A DNA stretch of 64,000 nucleotides, taken from Cognatilysobacter segetis (GTDB taxonomy: Bacteria; Pseudomonadota; Gammaproteobacteria; Xanthomonadales; Xanthomonadaceae). The DNA is taken from positions 1-64,000 of the forward strand of contig NZ_SMRQ01000003.1 in the NCBI RefSeq assembly GCF_004359965.1, in the 5' to 3' direction. Within the stretch, counting starts at the first letter, position 1. Every line of letters begins with the position of its first letter. The translations under genes were made by a program, and so were the position numbers. Positions 8,572 through 16,954 of this stretch are shown here, piece by piece. The notes below the pieces were generated by a model that saw only the letters and a program-made list of their open reading frames with translations, was not told the origin of the DNA and searched no databases.

Positions 8572-9894
8572 ATGACCGATCAGACTCCCGCTTCCCTTTA
8601 CGGCCGGCACATCGAAGTCCTTCAGGCCCGTGCCGCCGTCGCCCTGGAACGGGGCGGCTTCGACCACCTCGTCGTCCCGAGCGGCAACCTGCATTACCAG
8701 GTCTTCGATGATCGAGACTATCCCTACGCGGTGAACCCGCAGTTCAAGGCCTGGCTCCCGCTGACGCGTAATCCCGGCAGCTGGCTGGTCGTCACGCCCG
8801 GTCGCCGGCCCAAGCTCGTCTACCTGCAGCCGCGCGATTACTGGCATGTCGTTCCCCGGGCTCCGTCCGGCGCATGGGTGGAGCATTTCGACATCGTGGT
8901 TGTCCGTACCCCGGACGAGGCCATCCCCCACCTGCCACCCGCGCACCGCAGTGCGGTCCTCGGCGAGCCGCAGAGCACGCTTGGCGAGTATGCCCCGAAC
9001 AATCCCCCCGCGGTCGTGGCGTATCTCGAGTACCACCGCGCATTCAAGACGCCGTACGAGATCGCGATGATGCGCGAGGCCACGCGCATCGGCGTGCGCG
9101 CGCACCGCGCCGCCGAGGCCGCGTTCCGGCAGGGCCTGTCGGAGTTCGACATCCACCTCGCCTACTGCGCCGCCGCGCGACAGGACGCGAACGAACTGCC
9201 CTACGGCAACATCGTCGCGCTCAACGAACACGGCGCGGTGTTGCACTACACGGAGCTCGACCGTGAAGCGCCCGCGCAGTCGCGCAGCTTCCTGATCGAC
9301 GCGGGCGCGAGCCACGGCGGCTACGCCTGCGACATCACGCGCACGTATTCGGCGCGCGGCGACGAGTTCCAGGCCCTGGTCGACGCGGTGGACGCCGCCC
9401 AGCAGCGCATGTGCGCGCAGGTGCGCTCGGGCACCGATTACCGTCGCATCCACCTCGACGCGCATCTCGCGCTCGCGGGCATCCTGCGGGAGCACGGCGT
9501 TCTGACCGTATCGCCGGAAGCCGCGGTGGCGACCGGCGTCAGCGCGACGTTCTTCCCGCACGGCATCGGCCACGGGATCGGCCTGCAGGTGCACGACGTC
9601 GCGGGCTTCGCCGCGGCCGACGCCGGAACCGAGACGCTCGCCAAGCCCGACGGCCATCCCTACCTGCGGCTGACGCGAACGCTCGCGCCGGGCATGGTGG
9701 TCACGATCGAGCCGGGCATCTACTTCATCGACATGCTGCTCGACGACCTGCGCGCCGGCCCGAATGCCGCGAGCGTCGACTGGTCGCGCGTGGACGCGTT
9801 ACGGCCCTACGGCGGCATCCGCATCGAGGACGACGTCGCCTGCACCGACGGCGAGCCGCTCAACCTCACGCGCGAGGCCTTCGCCGTCCGCTGA
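8572..9894 (+). CDS. pepQ: Xaa-Pro dipeptidase
   Basis: Cytosolic metallopeptidase (M24B) that cleaves dipeptides ending in proline. The 440-residue length matches E. coli PepQ (443), and colinear motifs follow that protein: YAVNPQFKAWLP near the N-terminus, RDYWHVV, then the pita-bread catalytic domain. Metal ligands are visible in LIDAGASHGGYACDITRTY (two Asp), FFPHGIGHGIGLQVHD (His), TIEPGIYF (Glu) and GIRIEDDV (Glu). The start at 8572 is chosen because MTDQTPASLYGRHI aligns with the family N-terminus; the frame is open further upstream but antisenses the diguanylate cyclase gene. It ends directly at the convergent crcB stop. Confidence 0.95.
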   Translation: MTDQTPASLYGRHIEVLQARAAVALERGGFDHLVVPSGNLHYQVFDDRDYPYAVNPQFKAWLPLTRNPGSWLVVTPGRRPKLVYLQPRDYWHVVPRAPSGAWVEHFDIVVVRTPDEAIPHLPPAHRSAVLGEPQSTLGEYAPNNPPAVVAYLEYHRAFKTPYEIAMMREATRIGVRAHRAAEAAFRQGLSEFDIHLAYCAAARQDANELPYGNIVALNEHGAVLHYTELDREAPAQSRSFLIDAGASHGGYACDITRTYSARGDEFQALVDAVDAAQQRMCAQVRSGTDYRRIHLDAHLALAGILREHGVLTVSPEAAVATGVSATFFPHGIGHGIGLQVHDVAGFAAADAGTETLAKPDGHPYLRLTRTLAPGMVVTIEPGIYFIDMLLDDLRAGPNAASVDWSRVDALRPYGGIRIEDDVACTDGEPLNLTREAFAVR

Positions 9895-10275
9895 TCAGCG
9901 GGCGATCGCGATCGCCTTCATGCCCAGCCAGACCGCGGCGAGCCCCAGCAGGAGGCTCGCCGCCACGTAGGCGGACGCGAGCGCCGCGTCGCCCCGGCGC
10001 AGCATCAGCATCGTTTCGAGCCCGAAGGCCGAGAACGTGGTGAAACCGCCGAGGACGCCGGTCACGAGCAGCAGGCGTGCCGGGCCGTTGAGCCCGGGCA
10101 GGTGCTCGGCGACCGCCGCGAAGACGCCGATCAGCGCGCAGCCCAGCACGTTGATCGCGAGCGTGCCGACGGGGAAGCGGTCCTGGCCGGATGCGAGCAT
10201 CAGCCACGTCCCGAGCAGGTGCCTCGCCGAGGCGCCCGCGAATCCGCCCACGCCGACGAGCAGCACGTCGCGCAT
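9895..10275 (-). CDS. crcB: Fluoride channel CrcB/Fluc
   Basis: A 126-residue inner-membrane protein with four hydrophobic segments; dimers form dual-topology fluoride-specific channels that expel cytoplasmic fluoride. Signature sequences are GGFAGASARHLLG at the N-terminus, TLAINVLGC in TM2 (the conserved Asn) and GGFTTFSAFGLE in TM3, the polar Phe-Thr-Ser track of the pore. The start ATG (10275-10273) overlaps the msrB stop by one nucleotide, so the two genes are cotranscribed. I looked for a fluoride riboswitch before msrB but could not support one by eye. Convergent with pepQ with no gap. Confidence 0.95.
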   Translation of the reverse strand: MRDVLLVGVGGFAGASARHLLGTWLMLASGQDRFPVGTLAINVLGCALIGVFAAVAEHLPGLNGPARLLLVTGVLGGFTTFSAFGLETMLMLRRGDAALASAYVAASLLLGLAAVWLGMKAIAIAR

Positions 10276-10697
10276 CAGCCCGTCGGCTCCGGCACGAAGT
10301 CCATCGACGCGGAATTGATGCAATAGCGCAGGTGCGTCGGCGGCGGACCGTCGGGGAACACGTGGCCGAGATGCGACGCGCAGCGCGCGCACTTCACCTC
10401 CACCCGCCGCATCCCGTAGGCCGTGTCCTCGTGCTCGGTGACCGACTCCGGCTTCGCCGGCCGCGTGAAGCTCGGCCACCCGCTGCCCGAGTCGTACTTG
10501 TCGACCGAGAGGAAGAGCGGCTCGCCGCAGGCGACGCAGGTGTACGTGCCCGCGGCCGTGTGGTCCCAGAACTTGCCGGTGAACGCGCGCTCGGTCGCCG
10601 AGCACCGGCACACCGCGTACTGCTCCGGGGTCAGTTTCGCGCGCCATTCCTCGTCGCTGCGCTCGACGGATGCGTTCCGTCCCTCGTCGGTACTCAT
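10275..10697 (-). CDS. msrB: Peptide-methionine (R)-S-oxide reductase MsrB
   Basis: Repairs methionine-R-sulfoxide in proteins, using thioredoxin. The 140-residue product has zinc pairs Cys54/Cys57 (CVAC) and Cys103/Cys106 (CARC), the SGSGWPSF substrate loop, and the catalytic Cys126 in RYCINSASMDF. Cys30 and Cys32 (VCRC, just before SATERAFTGKFW) sit where two-cysteine MsrBs keep their resolving cysteine, so a disulfide-recycling enzyme is likely (inference). The ATG at 10697 has GGAGG seven nt upstream; the longer reading frame to 10853 enters the divergent lptD gene and is rejected. First gene of a pair with crcB. Confidence 0.95.
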   Translation of the reverse strand: MSTDEGRNASVERSDEEWRAKLTPEQYAVCRCSATERAFTGKFWDHTAAGTYTCVACGEPLFLSVDKYDSGSGWPSFTRPAKPESVTEHEDTAYGMRRVEVKCARCASHLGHVFPDGPPPTHLRYCINSASMDFVPEPTG

Positions 10698-10731
10698 GTC
10701 GCCTCCACTTCCAAGGTCCGATCCTGCCGCG

Positions 10732-10757
10732 TTGCCGCCCCGTCGGGGATACGGCAA
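10732..10757. other. Hairpin in the divergent msrB-lptD intergenic region
   Basis: TTGCCG (10732-10737) and CGGCAA (10752-10757) are exact inverted copies enclosing a second inverted pair, CCCC/GGGG, around GTC, with a 3-nt bulge. The element lies in the 100 bp between the msrB and lptD starts. It could be an operator or a 5' UTR stem for lptD. No T-run follows, so it is not an obvious terminator. Confidence 0.35.
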
Positions 10758-10797
10758 GCTACCCGCCCGAGGGCCGGAACGCCATTCATTCCGACGG

Positions 10798-13245
10798 ATG
10801 CCCCGCGTGCGAACCACTCTCCGCCTGCTCCCGTTATCGCTGTGCATCGCCATCGCCCTGCCCGCGATGGCGGCCGAGGATCAGGAGGATTGGAGCCTCT
10901 GCCCGCTGCGCGACGCGGTGCCGGCCTTCGAAGGGGTGGCGACGCCGACTTCGGGCGATTCCAAGACGCGCGTGCAGCAGCCCACCGACATCGAAGGTGA
11001 CGCGCTGCAGGGCCAGGAGGACGCCGACACGCTGGTGCAGGGCAACGTGCGCCTGAGCCGCGGCGACCAGTTCCTCGGCACCGATCGCCTCGTCTACAAC
11101 CAGACGACCGGCAACTACAAGGCCGACGGCAGCGTGCGGTACCAGGATTCGGGCATGCGCATCGTCGCGCAGAGCGCCGAAGGCAACCAGGACGCCGATA
11201 CCCACCAGATCAACGATCTCCAGTACCAGCTCATGCGCCGGCGCGGCAACGGCGGCGCCGACAAGATCACGCTCAAGGACGACAACGGCGCGCTGTTCGG
11301 CGCGACGTACTCCACGTGCGACCCCGGCCAGCGCGCCTGGGAGCTGCGCGCCAGGGAAATCGACATCGACCTCGCCAAGGGCCGCGGCGTCGCGCGCAAC
11401 GCCACGCTGCGCATCGGCCGGGTGCCGGTGCTGTACGTGCCGTGGTTCCCGTTCCCGACCGACGACCGTCGCCAGACCGGCCTGCTGTACCCGTCGATCG
11501 CGAGCTCGAGCCGCAACGGCTTCGACTGGCGCCAGCCGATCTACCTGAACCTCGCGCCGAACTACGACGCCACGCTCTACCCGCGCTACATGAGCAAGCG
11601 CGGCTTCCAGATGGGCGGCGAATTCCGCTGGCTCTACGAGCAGGGCAACGGCACCGTCTACGGCGCCTGGATGCCGAAGGACGACCTGCCGGGCCGGCGC
11701 CCGGAGCGCTACCTCAACGATCTCAACGGCGTGCCGATTCCCGGCGCCGACCTGCCGGACAGCAATCGCGGGCAGTTCGGGCTGAACGCGATCCACAACC
11801 TCAATGGCGCCTGGTACGCCCGCGCCGCGCTCAACTGGGTCAGCGACACGCACTACCTCGAGGACTTCAGCAACAGCCTCTATGGCGTGTCGAACTACTT
11901 CGTCACCAGTGACGTGCGTCTTGTCGGTAACGGTCGTTACTGGAACGCCGGCATTTCGGCCGACCACTACCAGCTCGCCGACTACACCCTCAGCGAAGTG
12001 AACCTTCCCTACGACCGGGTCCCGCGCCTGTTCGCGCACTGGGGTCAGCCGTACGGGCGGATTTTCGAAATCGGCTCCGACGCCGAGCTCGTCCATTTCC
12101 GGCACGCGTCGTACGACAACCAGACGACGCAGTTCGACGGCACGCGCTTCGACGTGAAACCGTACGTCGCAGCGAATTTCGACGGCGCCAGCTGGTTCAT
12201 CCATCCCAAGCTGGCGTGGCGCTACACCGCCTGGCAGCTCGACAGCGCTTGGCGTACGCGCGGCGGTCTCAGCGATACGTCCCCGTCGCGGAGCCTGCCG
12301 ATCGCGTCCGTCGATGCCGGCATGTACTTCGACCGCTCGATGCAGTTCCGTGGCGAGGGCTATCTGCAGACGCTGGAGCCGCGCCTCTACTACCTGCGCG
12401 CTCCCTACCGCGACCAGTCGGGGATCCCGCTTTTCGATACCGGCCCGATGACCTTCAGCTGGGGCCAGCTGTTCCGCGACAATCGCTACACCGGTGCCGA
12501 CCGCCAGACCGACGCGAACCAGCTCACGATCGCCGCCACCACCCGCTTCATCAGCGAGGCGGATGGCCGCGAGAAGCTGGCGCTGAGCCTCGGGCAGATC
12601 AGCTACTTCGAGGACAGCCGCGTCTTCATCCCGGGCGCCGAGGCACCGGTCGCCAAGGGCAAGTCGGCCTGGGTGGCGGAAGCGAGCTTCGCGCCGACGG
12701 ATCGCTGGCTGATCAACGGCGCCTACCAGTGGGATCCCAAGATCCGCGGACAGGATCTGGCGAGCCTGCGTACGCGCTACCTCGTGGGTGACCGCGGCAT
12801 CGTGAACCTCGGGTACCGCTACCGGCGGAACACCAGCTTCCGTCCGGGCATCGACCCGCCCGAGGCGCGCGATCTGGTGAAGCAGGCCGACCTCTCGTTC
12901 CTGTACCCGATCACGGACAACTGGAGCGTGGTCGGCCGGTACTACTACTCGCTCCTCGACCACAAGCCGCTCGAGCAGATCGCCGGCGTGCAGTGGGAAA
13001 GCTGCTGCCTGGCCGTGCGCGCGGTGGCGCGCCGGTACCTGCGCGACCGTACGGGCGAGCTGAACAACGCTATCCAACTGGAAGTTGAACTGAAGGGTCT
13101 GGGCTCGGCCGGCCAGAAGACGGAGCGCGTATTGCGCCGTGCTATCTTGGGCTACGACCGCGACGACCTGTATCTGGTCCCGCCCCGGACGGTGAATCAG
13201 CCCGTCACCAACGGCACCTCGACGAGTACCGACCCCACTCCATGA
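10798..13245 (+). CDS. lptD: LPS-assembly protein LptD
   Basis: Outer-membrane beta-barrel that with LptE inserts lipopolysaccharide into the outer leaflet. The 815-residue product starts with a signal peptide (MPRVRTTLRLLPLSLCIAIA, cleavage near AMA-AE). A periplasmic OstA/LptA-like beta-jellyroll follows (QGNVRLSRGDQFLGTDRLVYN) and then a large barrel. The cysteines needed for the rearranging disulfides are present: one near the mature N-terminus (WSLCPL, Cys35), one in YSTCDPGQRAWELRA, and the adjacent pair in WESCCLAVRAV near the C-terminus. The ATG at 10798 is selected by the signal peptide. surA overlaps by 4 nt, the conserved lptD-surA-pdxA-rsmA-apaG-apaH order. Confidence 0.97.
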   Translation: MPRVRTTLRLLPLSLCIAIALPAMAAEDQEDWSLCPLRDAVPAFEGVATPTSGDSKTRVQQPTDIEGDALQGQEDADTLVQGNVRLSRGDQFLGTDRLVYNQTTGNYKADGSVRYQDSGMRIVAQSAEGNQDADTHQINDLQYQLMRRRGNGGADKITLKDDNGALFGATYSTCDPGQRAWELRAREIDIDLAKGRGVARNATLRIGRVPVLYVPWFPFPTDDRRQTGLLYPSIASSSRNGFDWRQPIYLNLAPNYDATLYPRYMSKRGFQMGGEFRWLYEQGNGTVYGAWMPKDDLPGRRPERYLNDLNGVPIPGADLPDSNRGQFGLNAIHNLNGAWYARAALNWVSDTHYLEDFSNSLYGVSNYFVTSDVRLVGNGRYWNAGISADHYQLADYTLSEVNLPYDRVPRLFAHWGQPYGRIFEIGSDAELVHFRHASYDNQTTQFDGTRFDVKPYVAANFDGASWFIHPKLAWRYTAWQLDSAWRTRGGLSDTSPSRSLPIASVDAGMYFDRSMQFRGEGYLQTLEPRLYYLRAPYRDQSGIPLFDTGPMTFSWGQLFRDNRYTGADRQTDANQLTIAATTRFISEADGREKLALSLGQISYFEDSRVFIPGAEAPVAKGKSAWVAEASFAPTDRWLINGAYQWDPKIRGQDLASLRTRYLVGDRGIVNLGYRYRRNTSFRPGIDPPEARDLVKQADLSFLYPITDNWSVVGRYYYSLLDHKPLEQIAGVQWESCCLAVRAVARRYLRDRTGELNNAIQLEVELKGLGSAGQKTERVLRRAILGYDRDDLYLVPPRTVNQPVTNGTSTSTDPTP

Positions 13246-14600
13246 AGACATCCTCCCGCCCGGTGAAGACGCTGCTCGCGTGCCTGCTGGCCGCCTCGGT
13301 CGTCGCCCCCGTCGCCATGCCGCTGCCGGTGTACGCGCAGCAGCAGGCCCAGGAACTCGACCGCATCGTCGCCGTGGTGAACGAGGACGTGGTCCTGCGC
13401 AGCGAGCTCGATCGCGCGATCGCCAACATCCGCGGCCAGTACGCCGGCAAGGAAGCGCAGCTGCCGCCGGCCGACGTGCTGGAGCGCCAGGTGCTCGAGC
13501 GCCTCGTGCTGACCAAGCTGCAGGTGGCACGCGCACAGGAAACGGGTATCGCGGTCAACGACGAGGAAGTCGACCAGGCGATCGCCGCCATCGCGCAGCA
13601 GAACGGCGCGAGCGTCGAACAGCTGCGCCAGCGCGTGACGTCGGACGGCTCGACGTTCGACGAATTCCGCGCCTCGGTGCGCGAAGAGCTCACCCTGCAG
13701 CGCCTGCGCCAGCGTTTCGCGCAAGGCCGCATCAACGTGAGCGAAGCCGAGATCGAAGCCGCGATGGCCGCCACGGCGACCTCCGGCAAGCAGTACCACC
13801 TCGCCCACATCCAGGTCGGCCTGCCGGAGGGCGCGACGCCCGAGCAGATCGCGACCGCCCAGAAGAAGATCGAGGGCATCAAGGCCCTGATCGACAAGGG
13901 CGAGATGGACTTCGCGGCCGCGGCGGTCCGCTACTCCGACAGCCCGAACGCGCTCGAGGGCGGCGACCTCGGCTGGCGCGGCGGCGACGAGATCCCGAAC
14001 GCCTTCGCGCGCCTCGTGCAGAACATGCAGCCCGGCCAGGTGACCGATCCGATCCGCGGGCCCAGCGGCTTCCAGCTGCTCCGGCTCGTCGAGGTCCGCG
14101 ACGCCTCGCAGGGCCCGGCGCAGATGGTCACGCAGTTCCATGGCCGCCACATCCTGATCCGCGTCGGCGAAGGCAAGACCGACGAGCAGGCGCGCAGCGA
14201 AGCCGAGACGATCGCCGCGCGCATCGCCGGTGGCGCCGACTTCGCCGAACTCGCCAAGGCCAGCTCGCAGGACCAGAACAGCGCCGGCAAGGGCGGCGAT
14301 CTCGGCTGGTTCGCGGCCGACGAATTCGGCCCGGAGTTCGCCGCGCAGATGAACGTGCTGCAGGACGGCCAAGTGTCCAAGCCTTTCCGCACGCAGGCGG
14401 GCTGGCACGTGGTGCAGCGCCTCGAGACGCGTCAGTCCAACGCGGCCGACCAGTCGCGCCGCGCGCAGGTCGCCGAGACGATCGGCCGTCGCAAGCTCGA
14501 GGAAGAGTGGAACCGCTACCTGCGCGAATTGCGCGGCGAGGCCTACGTCGACGTGCGCCTCGGCGCAGCCGCGCCTGCGCCGGCCACCTCCGGCGGCTGA
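13242..14600 (+). CDS. surA: Periplasmic chaperone/PPIase SurA
   Basis: Periplasmic chaperone that escorts unfolded outer-membrane proteins, LptD among its clients, to the BAM complex. The 452 residues comprise a signal peptide (residues 1 to about 32, ending VYA), an N-terminal SurA domain (ELDRIVAVVNEDVVLRSELD), and two parvulin-type PpiC domains. The first starts near YHLAHIQVGLPE and the second near FHGRHILIRVG; each contains a GGDLGW motif. A C-terminal helix that packs on the N-domain follows. The start overlaps the lptD stop (ATGA), which couples chaperone and client synthesis. Confidence 0.97.
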   Translation: MKTSSRPVKTLLACLLAASVVAPVAMPLPVYAQQQAQELDRIVAVVNEDVVLRSELDRAIANIRGQYAGKEAQLPPADVLERQVLERLVLTKLQVARAQETGIAVNDEEVDQAIAAIAQQNGASVEQLRQRVTSDGSTFDEFRASVREELTLQRLRQRFAQGRINVSEAEIEAAMAATATSGKQYHLAHIQVGLPEGATPEQIATAQKKIEGIKALIDKGEMDFAAAAVRYSDSPNALEGGDLGWRGGDEIPNAFARLVQNMQPGQVTDPIRGPSGFQLLRLVEVRDASQGPAQMVTQFHGRHILIRVGEGKTDEQARSEAETIAARIAGGADFAELAKASSQDQNSAGKGGDLGWFAADEFGPEFAAQMNVLQDGQVSKPFRTQAGWHVVQRLETRQSNAADQSRRAQVAETIGRRKLEEEWNRYLRELRGEAYVDVRLGAAAPAPATSGG

Positions 14601-14601
14601 A

Positions 14602-15594
14602 GTGGCACCGCTCCGGCTCGCGCTGGTCCCGGGTGAACCGGCCGGCGTCGGGCCCGAGCTCTGCGTGCGGCTCGCCCAGCGGCCGCGCTCGCACGCCCTG
14701 ATCGCCCACGCCGATGCCGGCGTCCTGTCGGACGCGGCGGGCCGTGCGGGCGTCGCTCTCGCACTCGTCGATCCCGCCGACCCGGACGCGTCCTGTCCGG
14801 GCGTGCTCGGTCTCGTACCCGTTCCCGTCGTGAATCCCGCGGTGCCGGGCCGGCTCGACGTCGCCAATGCGCCTTCGGTGCTGCAGGCGCTCGATGCCGC
14901 CGCGCGCGGCTGCCTCGACGGTGCCTACGACGGGCTGGTCACCGGTCCGGTGCACAAGGCGATCGTCAATGACGCCGGCATCGCCTATTCGGGCACCACC
15001 GAGCGGCTCGCCGCGCAGGCCGGCTGCGACGTCGTGATGATGCTGGGCCACGACGATCTCCGCGTCGCGCTGGTGACGACGCACCTGCCCCTGAGCGCCG
15101 TGCCGGATGCGATCACCGCGCAGGCGGTCGAGCGCACGCTGCGGATCGTCGATGCCGCGCTGCGTCGCGATTTCGGAATCGCCGTACCGCGCGTCGCGGT
15201 GCTGGGACTGAACCCGCACGCGGGCGAGGACGGCCACCTCGGCGGCGAGGAAATTTCGGTGATCACGCCGACGCTCGTTCGCCTGCGGGCCGAAGGCCTC
15301 GACCTGCTCGGTCCGCTGCCGGCGGATACCGCGTTCCTGCCGGCCAAGCTCGCCGGCGTCGATGCGGTCGTCGCGATGTACCACGACCAGGGCCTGCCGG
15401 TGCTCAAGTACAGCGGCTTCGAGCGCGCGGTGAACATCACGCTGGGCCTGCCGTATCCGCGCGTGGCGGTCGACCACGGCACGGCCCTCGACCTCGCCGG
15501 CACGGGGCGCGCGGATCCGTCGAGCCTGTTCGCGGCCGCCGACCTGTGCCTGCGCCTGGCATCGAACCGACGCGCGGCTCGCCACCCGGCCTGA
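14602..15594 (+). CDS. pdxA: 4-hydroxythreonine-4-phosphate dehydrogenase
   Basis: NAD-dependent enzyme of the DXP-dependent pyridoxal-5'-phosphate pathway; it oxidises 4-phosphohydroxy-L-threonine. The 330-residue product starts at GTG (14602), one nt after the surA stop. Family motifs are PGEPAGVGPE at the N-terminus, LVTGPVHKAIVNDAG, FSGTTE-like YSGTTERLA, LNPHAGEDGHLGGEE and MYHDQGLPVLKYSGF, the last holding the metal-ligand His. The C-terminus HGTALDLAGTGRADPSS completes the NAD site. Cotranscribed with surA; rsmA follows after a 118-bp gap with its own candidate promoter. Confidence 0.95.
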   Translation: MAPLRLALVPGEPAGVGPELCVRLAQRPRSHALIAHADAGVLSDAAGRAGVALALVDPADPDASCPGVLGLVPVPVVNPAVPGRLDVANAPSVLQALDAAARGCLDGAYDGLVTGPVHKAIVNDAGIAYSGTTERLAAQAGCDVVMMLGHDDLRVALVTTHLPLSAVPDAITAQAVERTLRIVDAALRRDFGIAVPRVAVLGLNPHAGEDGHLGGEEISVITPTLVRLRAEGLDLLGPLPADTAFLPAKLAGVDAVVAMYHDQGLPVLKYSGFERAVNITLGLPYPRVAVDHGTALDLAGTGRADPSSLFAAADLCLRLASNRRAARHPA

Positions 15595-15700
15595 CGTCGG
15601 GCGCTGCGGCATCACCGCGTACGTTCACGCGTCGCGACGGCTCGACGCATCTCCATCGCGTCCCGCATCGGCCGCTCGCGTCGCCGTCCGCCGCCTGCCC

Positions 15701-15706
15701 GATAAT
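15701..15706 (+). promoter_or_regulatory. Candidate -10 element (GATAAT) for rsmA
   Basis: GATAAT sits 6 nt before the rsmA ATG in the context GATAATGGCCGCATG. A -10 element here would place transcription start at or next to the ATG, giving a leaderless or nearly leaderless mRNA. No convincing -35 hexamer lies 17 bp upstream. The same arrangement is found before bioA (34947-34952). Confidence 0.4.
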
Positions 15707-15712
15707 GGCCGC

Positions 15713-16507
15713 ATGACCGCCTTCACCGAACCGCCGAAGAAACGCCTCGGCCAGCACTTCCTCCACGAGCGCGGGATCATCGACCGGATCGTGCTGGCGG
15801 TGGATCCGCAGCCCGGCGACCGGCTCGTCGAAATCGGCCCCGGCCAGGGCGCGATCACGTTCCCGCTGCTGGATCGCCATCACGAGCTGACGGTCATCGA
15901 GTTCGATCGCGACCTGATCGCGCCCCTCACGCAGGCGGCGCAGGCGCACGGCACGCTGCACGTCATCCATTCGGACGTGCTGCAGGTGGACTTCACGGCG
16001 CTCGCGGGCGACGGCACGATCCGGCTCGTTGGCAACCTGCCCTACAACCTGTCCTCGCCGATCCTGTTCCACGCGCTGGACCATGCCGCCGTCGTGCGCG
16101 ACATGCACTTCATGCTGCAGAAGGAAGTGGTGGACCGCATGGCCGCCGGCCCCGGCAGCAAGGTCTACGGGCGGCTGGGCGTGATGCTGCAGGCCTATTG
16201 CCGCGTGACCCCGCTGTTCGACGTGCCGCCGGGCGCGTTCCGGCCGCCGCCGAAGGTCGATTCGGCGGTGGTCCGACTGGTGCCGCGGCCGGAGCCCGAG
16301 ATCGCCGTGCACGACCGCGCGACGTTCGCGCGCGTCGTGCGCGACGCCTTCAGCCAGCGCCGCAAGACGCTGCGTAACGCCCTGTCCAACGTGTGCGACG
16401 CGGATGCGATCGCAGCCGCCGGCATCGACCCGACCCTGCGCGCGGAGCAGGTGCCGGTCGAGGCGTTCGTCGCGCTCGCCAACGCGCTCGCGCGCGACGC
16501 CGCGTGA
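15713..16507 (+). CDS. rsmA: 16S rRNA (adenine1518-N6/adenine1519-N6)-dimethyltransferase
   Basis: Universal enzyme that dimethylates two adjacent adenines in the 3' hairpin of 16S rRNA during 30S assembly. The 264 residues carry KRLGQHFLHERG at the N-terminus, the SAM-binding motif VEIGPGQGAIT, the catalytic NLPYNLSSPIL (N-L-P-Y motif IV) and FRPPPKVDSAVV in the C-terminal part, plus the basic FSQRRKTLRNAL segment. Start at 15713 follows the family N-terminus. There is no clear Shine-Dalgarno sequence, but a GATAAT box 6 nt upstream. Fourth gene in the conserved lptD-to-apaH order. Confidence 0.97.
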   Translation: MTAFTEPPKKRLGQHFLHERGIIDRIVLAVDPQPGDRLVEIGPGQGAITFPLLDRHHELTVIEFDRDLIAPLTQAAQAHGTLHVIHSDVLQVDFTALAGDGTIRLVGNLPYNLSSPILFHALDHAAVVRDMHFMLQKEVVDRMAAGPGSKVYGRLGVMLQAYCRVTPLFDVPPGAFRPPPKVDSAVVRLVPRPEPEIAVHDRATFARVVRDAFSQRRKTLRNALSNVCDADAIAAAGIDPTLRAEQVPVEAFVALANALARDAA

Positions 16508-16550
16508 AGCGCGGTTCCCCCGTCCCGCATCGCCACGTAAACTCGGGCGG

Positions 16551-16934
16551 ATGAACGAACGCGAGCTCCATGCGATCGGCGTCGAGGTGCAGGCGCGCTA
16601 TCTCGAAAGCGAGTCCGCGCCCGAGCAGGACCGCTACGTCTTCGCCTACACCGTCCGCGTGCAGAACCGCGGCAGCGTCGGCGCACGCCTGCTCGGCCGC
16701 CACTGGATCATCACCGACGCCCGCGGCCAGGTGCGCGAAGTCGACGGCGAAGGCGTCGTGGGGGAACAGCCGATGCTCGGGCCGGGCGAGGCGTTCGAAT
16801 ACACCTCGGGCGCGGTGCTGGAAACCGACCTCGGCACGATGCGCGGCAGCTACCGCATGCTCGCCGAGGACGGCACGCCGTTCGAGGCGCCGATTCCCGC
16901 GTTCACGCTCACCGTGCCGCGCACGCTGCACTGA
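16551..16934 (+). CDS. apaG: Co2+/Mg2+ efflux-associated protein ApaG
   Basis: A 127-residue protein of a single fibronectin-III-like beta-sandwich. Typical family features are VEVQARYLESES, the Y-x-V-x-x-x-N strand FAYTVRVQNRGSVGARLLGR, HWIITDA, GVVGEQPMLGPGEAFEYTSG and the GTMRGSYRM strand. The biochemical role is unsettled; ApaG has been linked to cobalt resistance and to nucleotide binding. The start at 16551 matches the family and is preceded by CGGGCGG. It precedes apaH by 20 bp, the usual pairing. Confidence 0.95.
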   Translation: MNERELHAIGVEVQARYLESESAPEQDRYVFAYTVRVQNRGSVGARLLGRHWIITDARGQVREVDGEGVVGEQPMLGPGEAFEYTSGAVLETDLGTMRGSYRMLAEDGTPFEAPIPAFTLTVPRTLH

Positions 16935-16954
16935 CGCATGACGGTCCGCGCGAC

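Noticed and set aside
6402-8711. A 769-codon plus-strand frame opposite the GGDEF/EAL gene
   Set aside because: Antisense of a gene with intact GGDEF and EAL motifs; no independent support.
10275-10853. Fluoride riboswitch ahead of msrB-crcB
   Set aside because: The upstream region lacks the conserved pseudoknot sequence I would expect, and most of it overlaps the divergent lptD promoter region.
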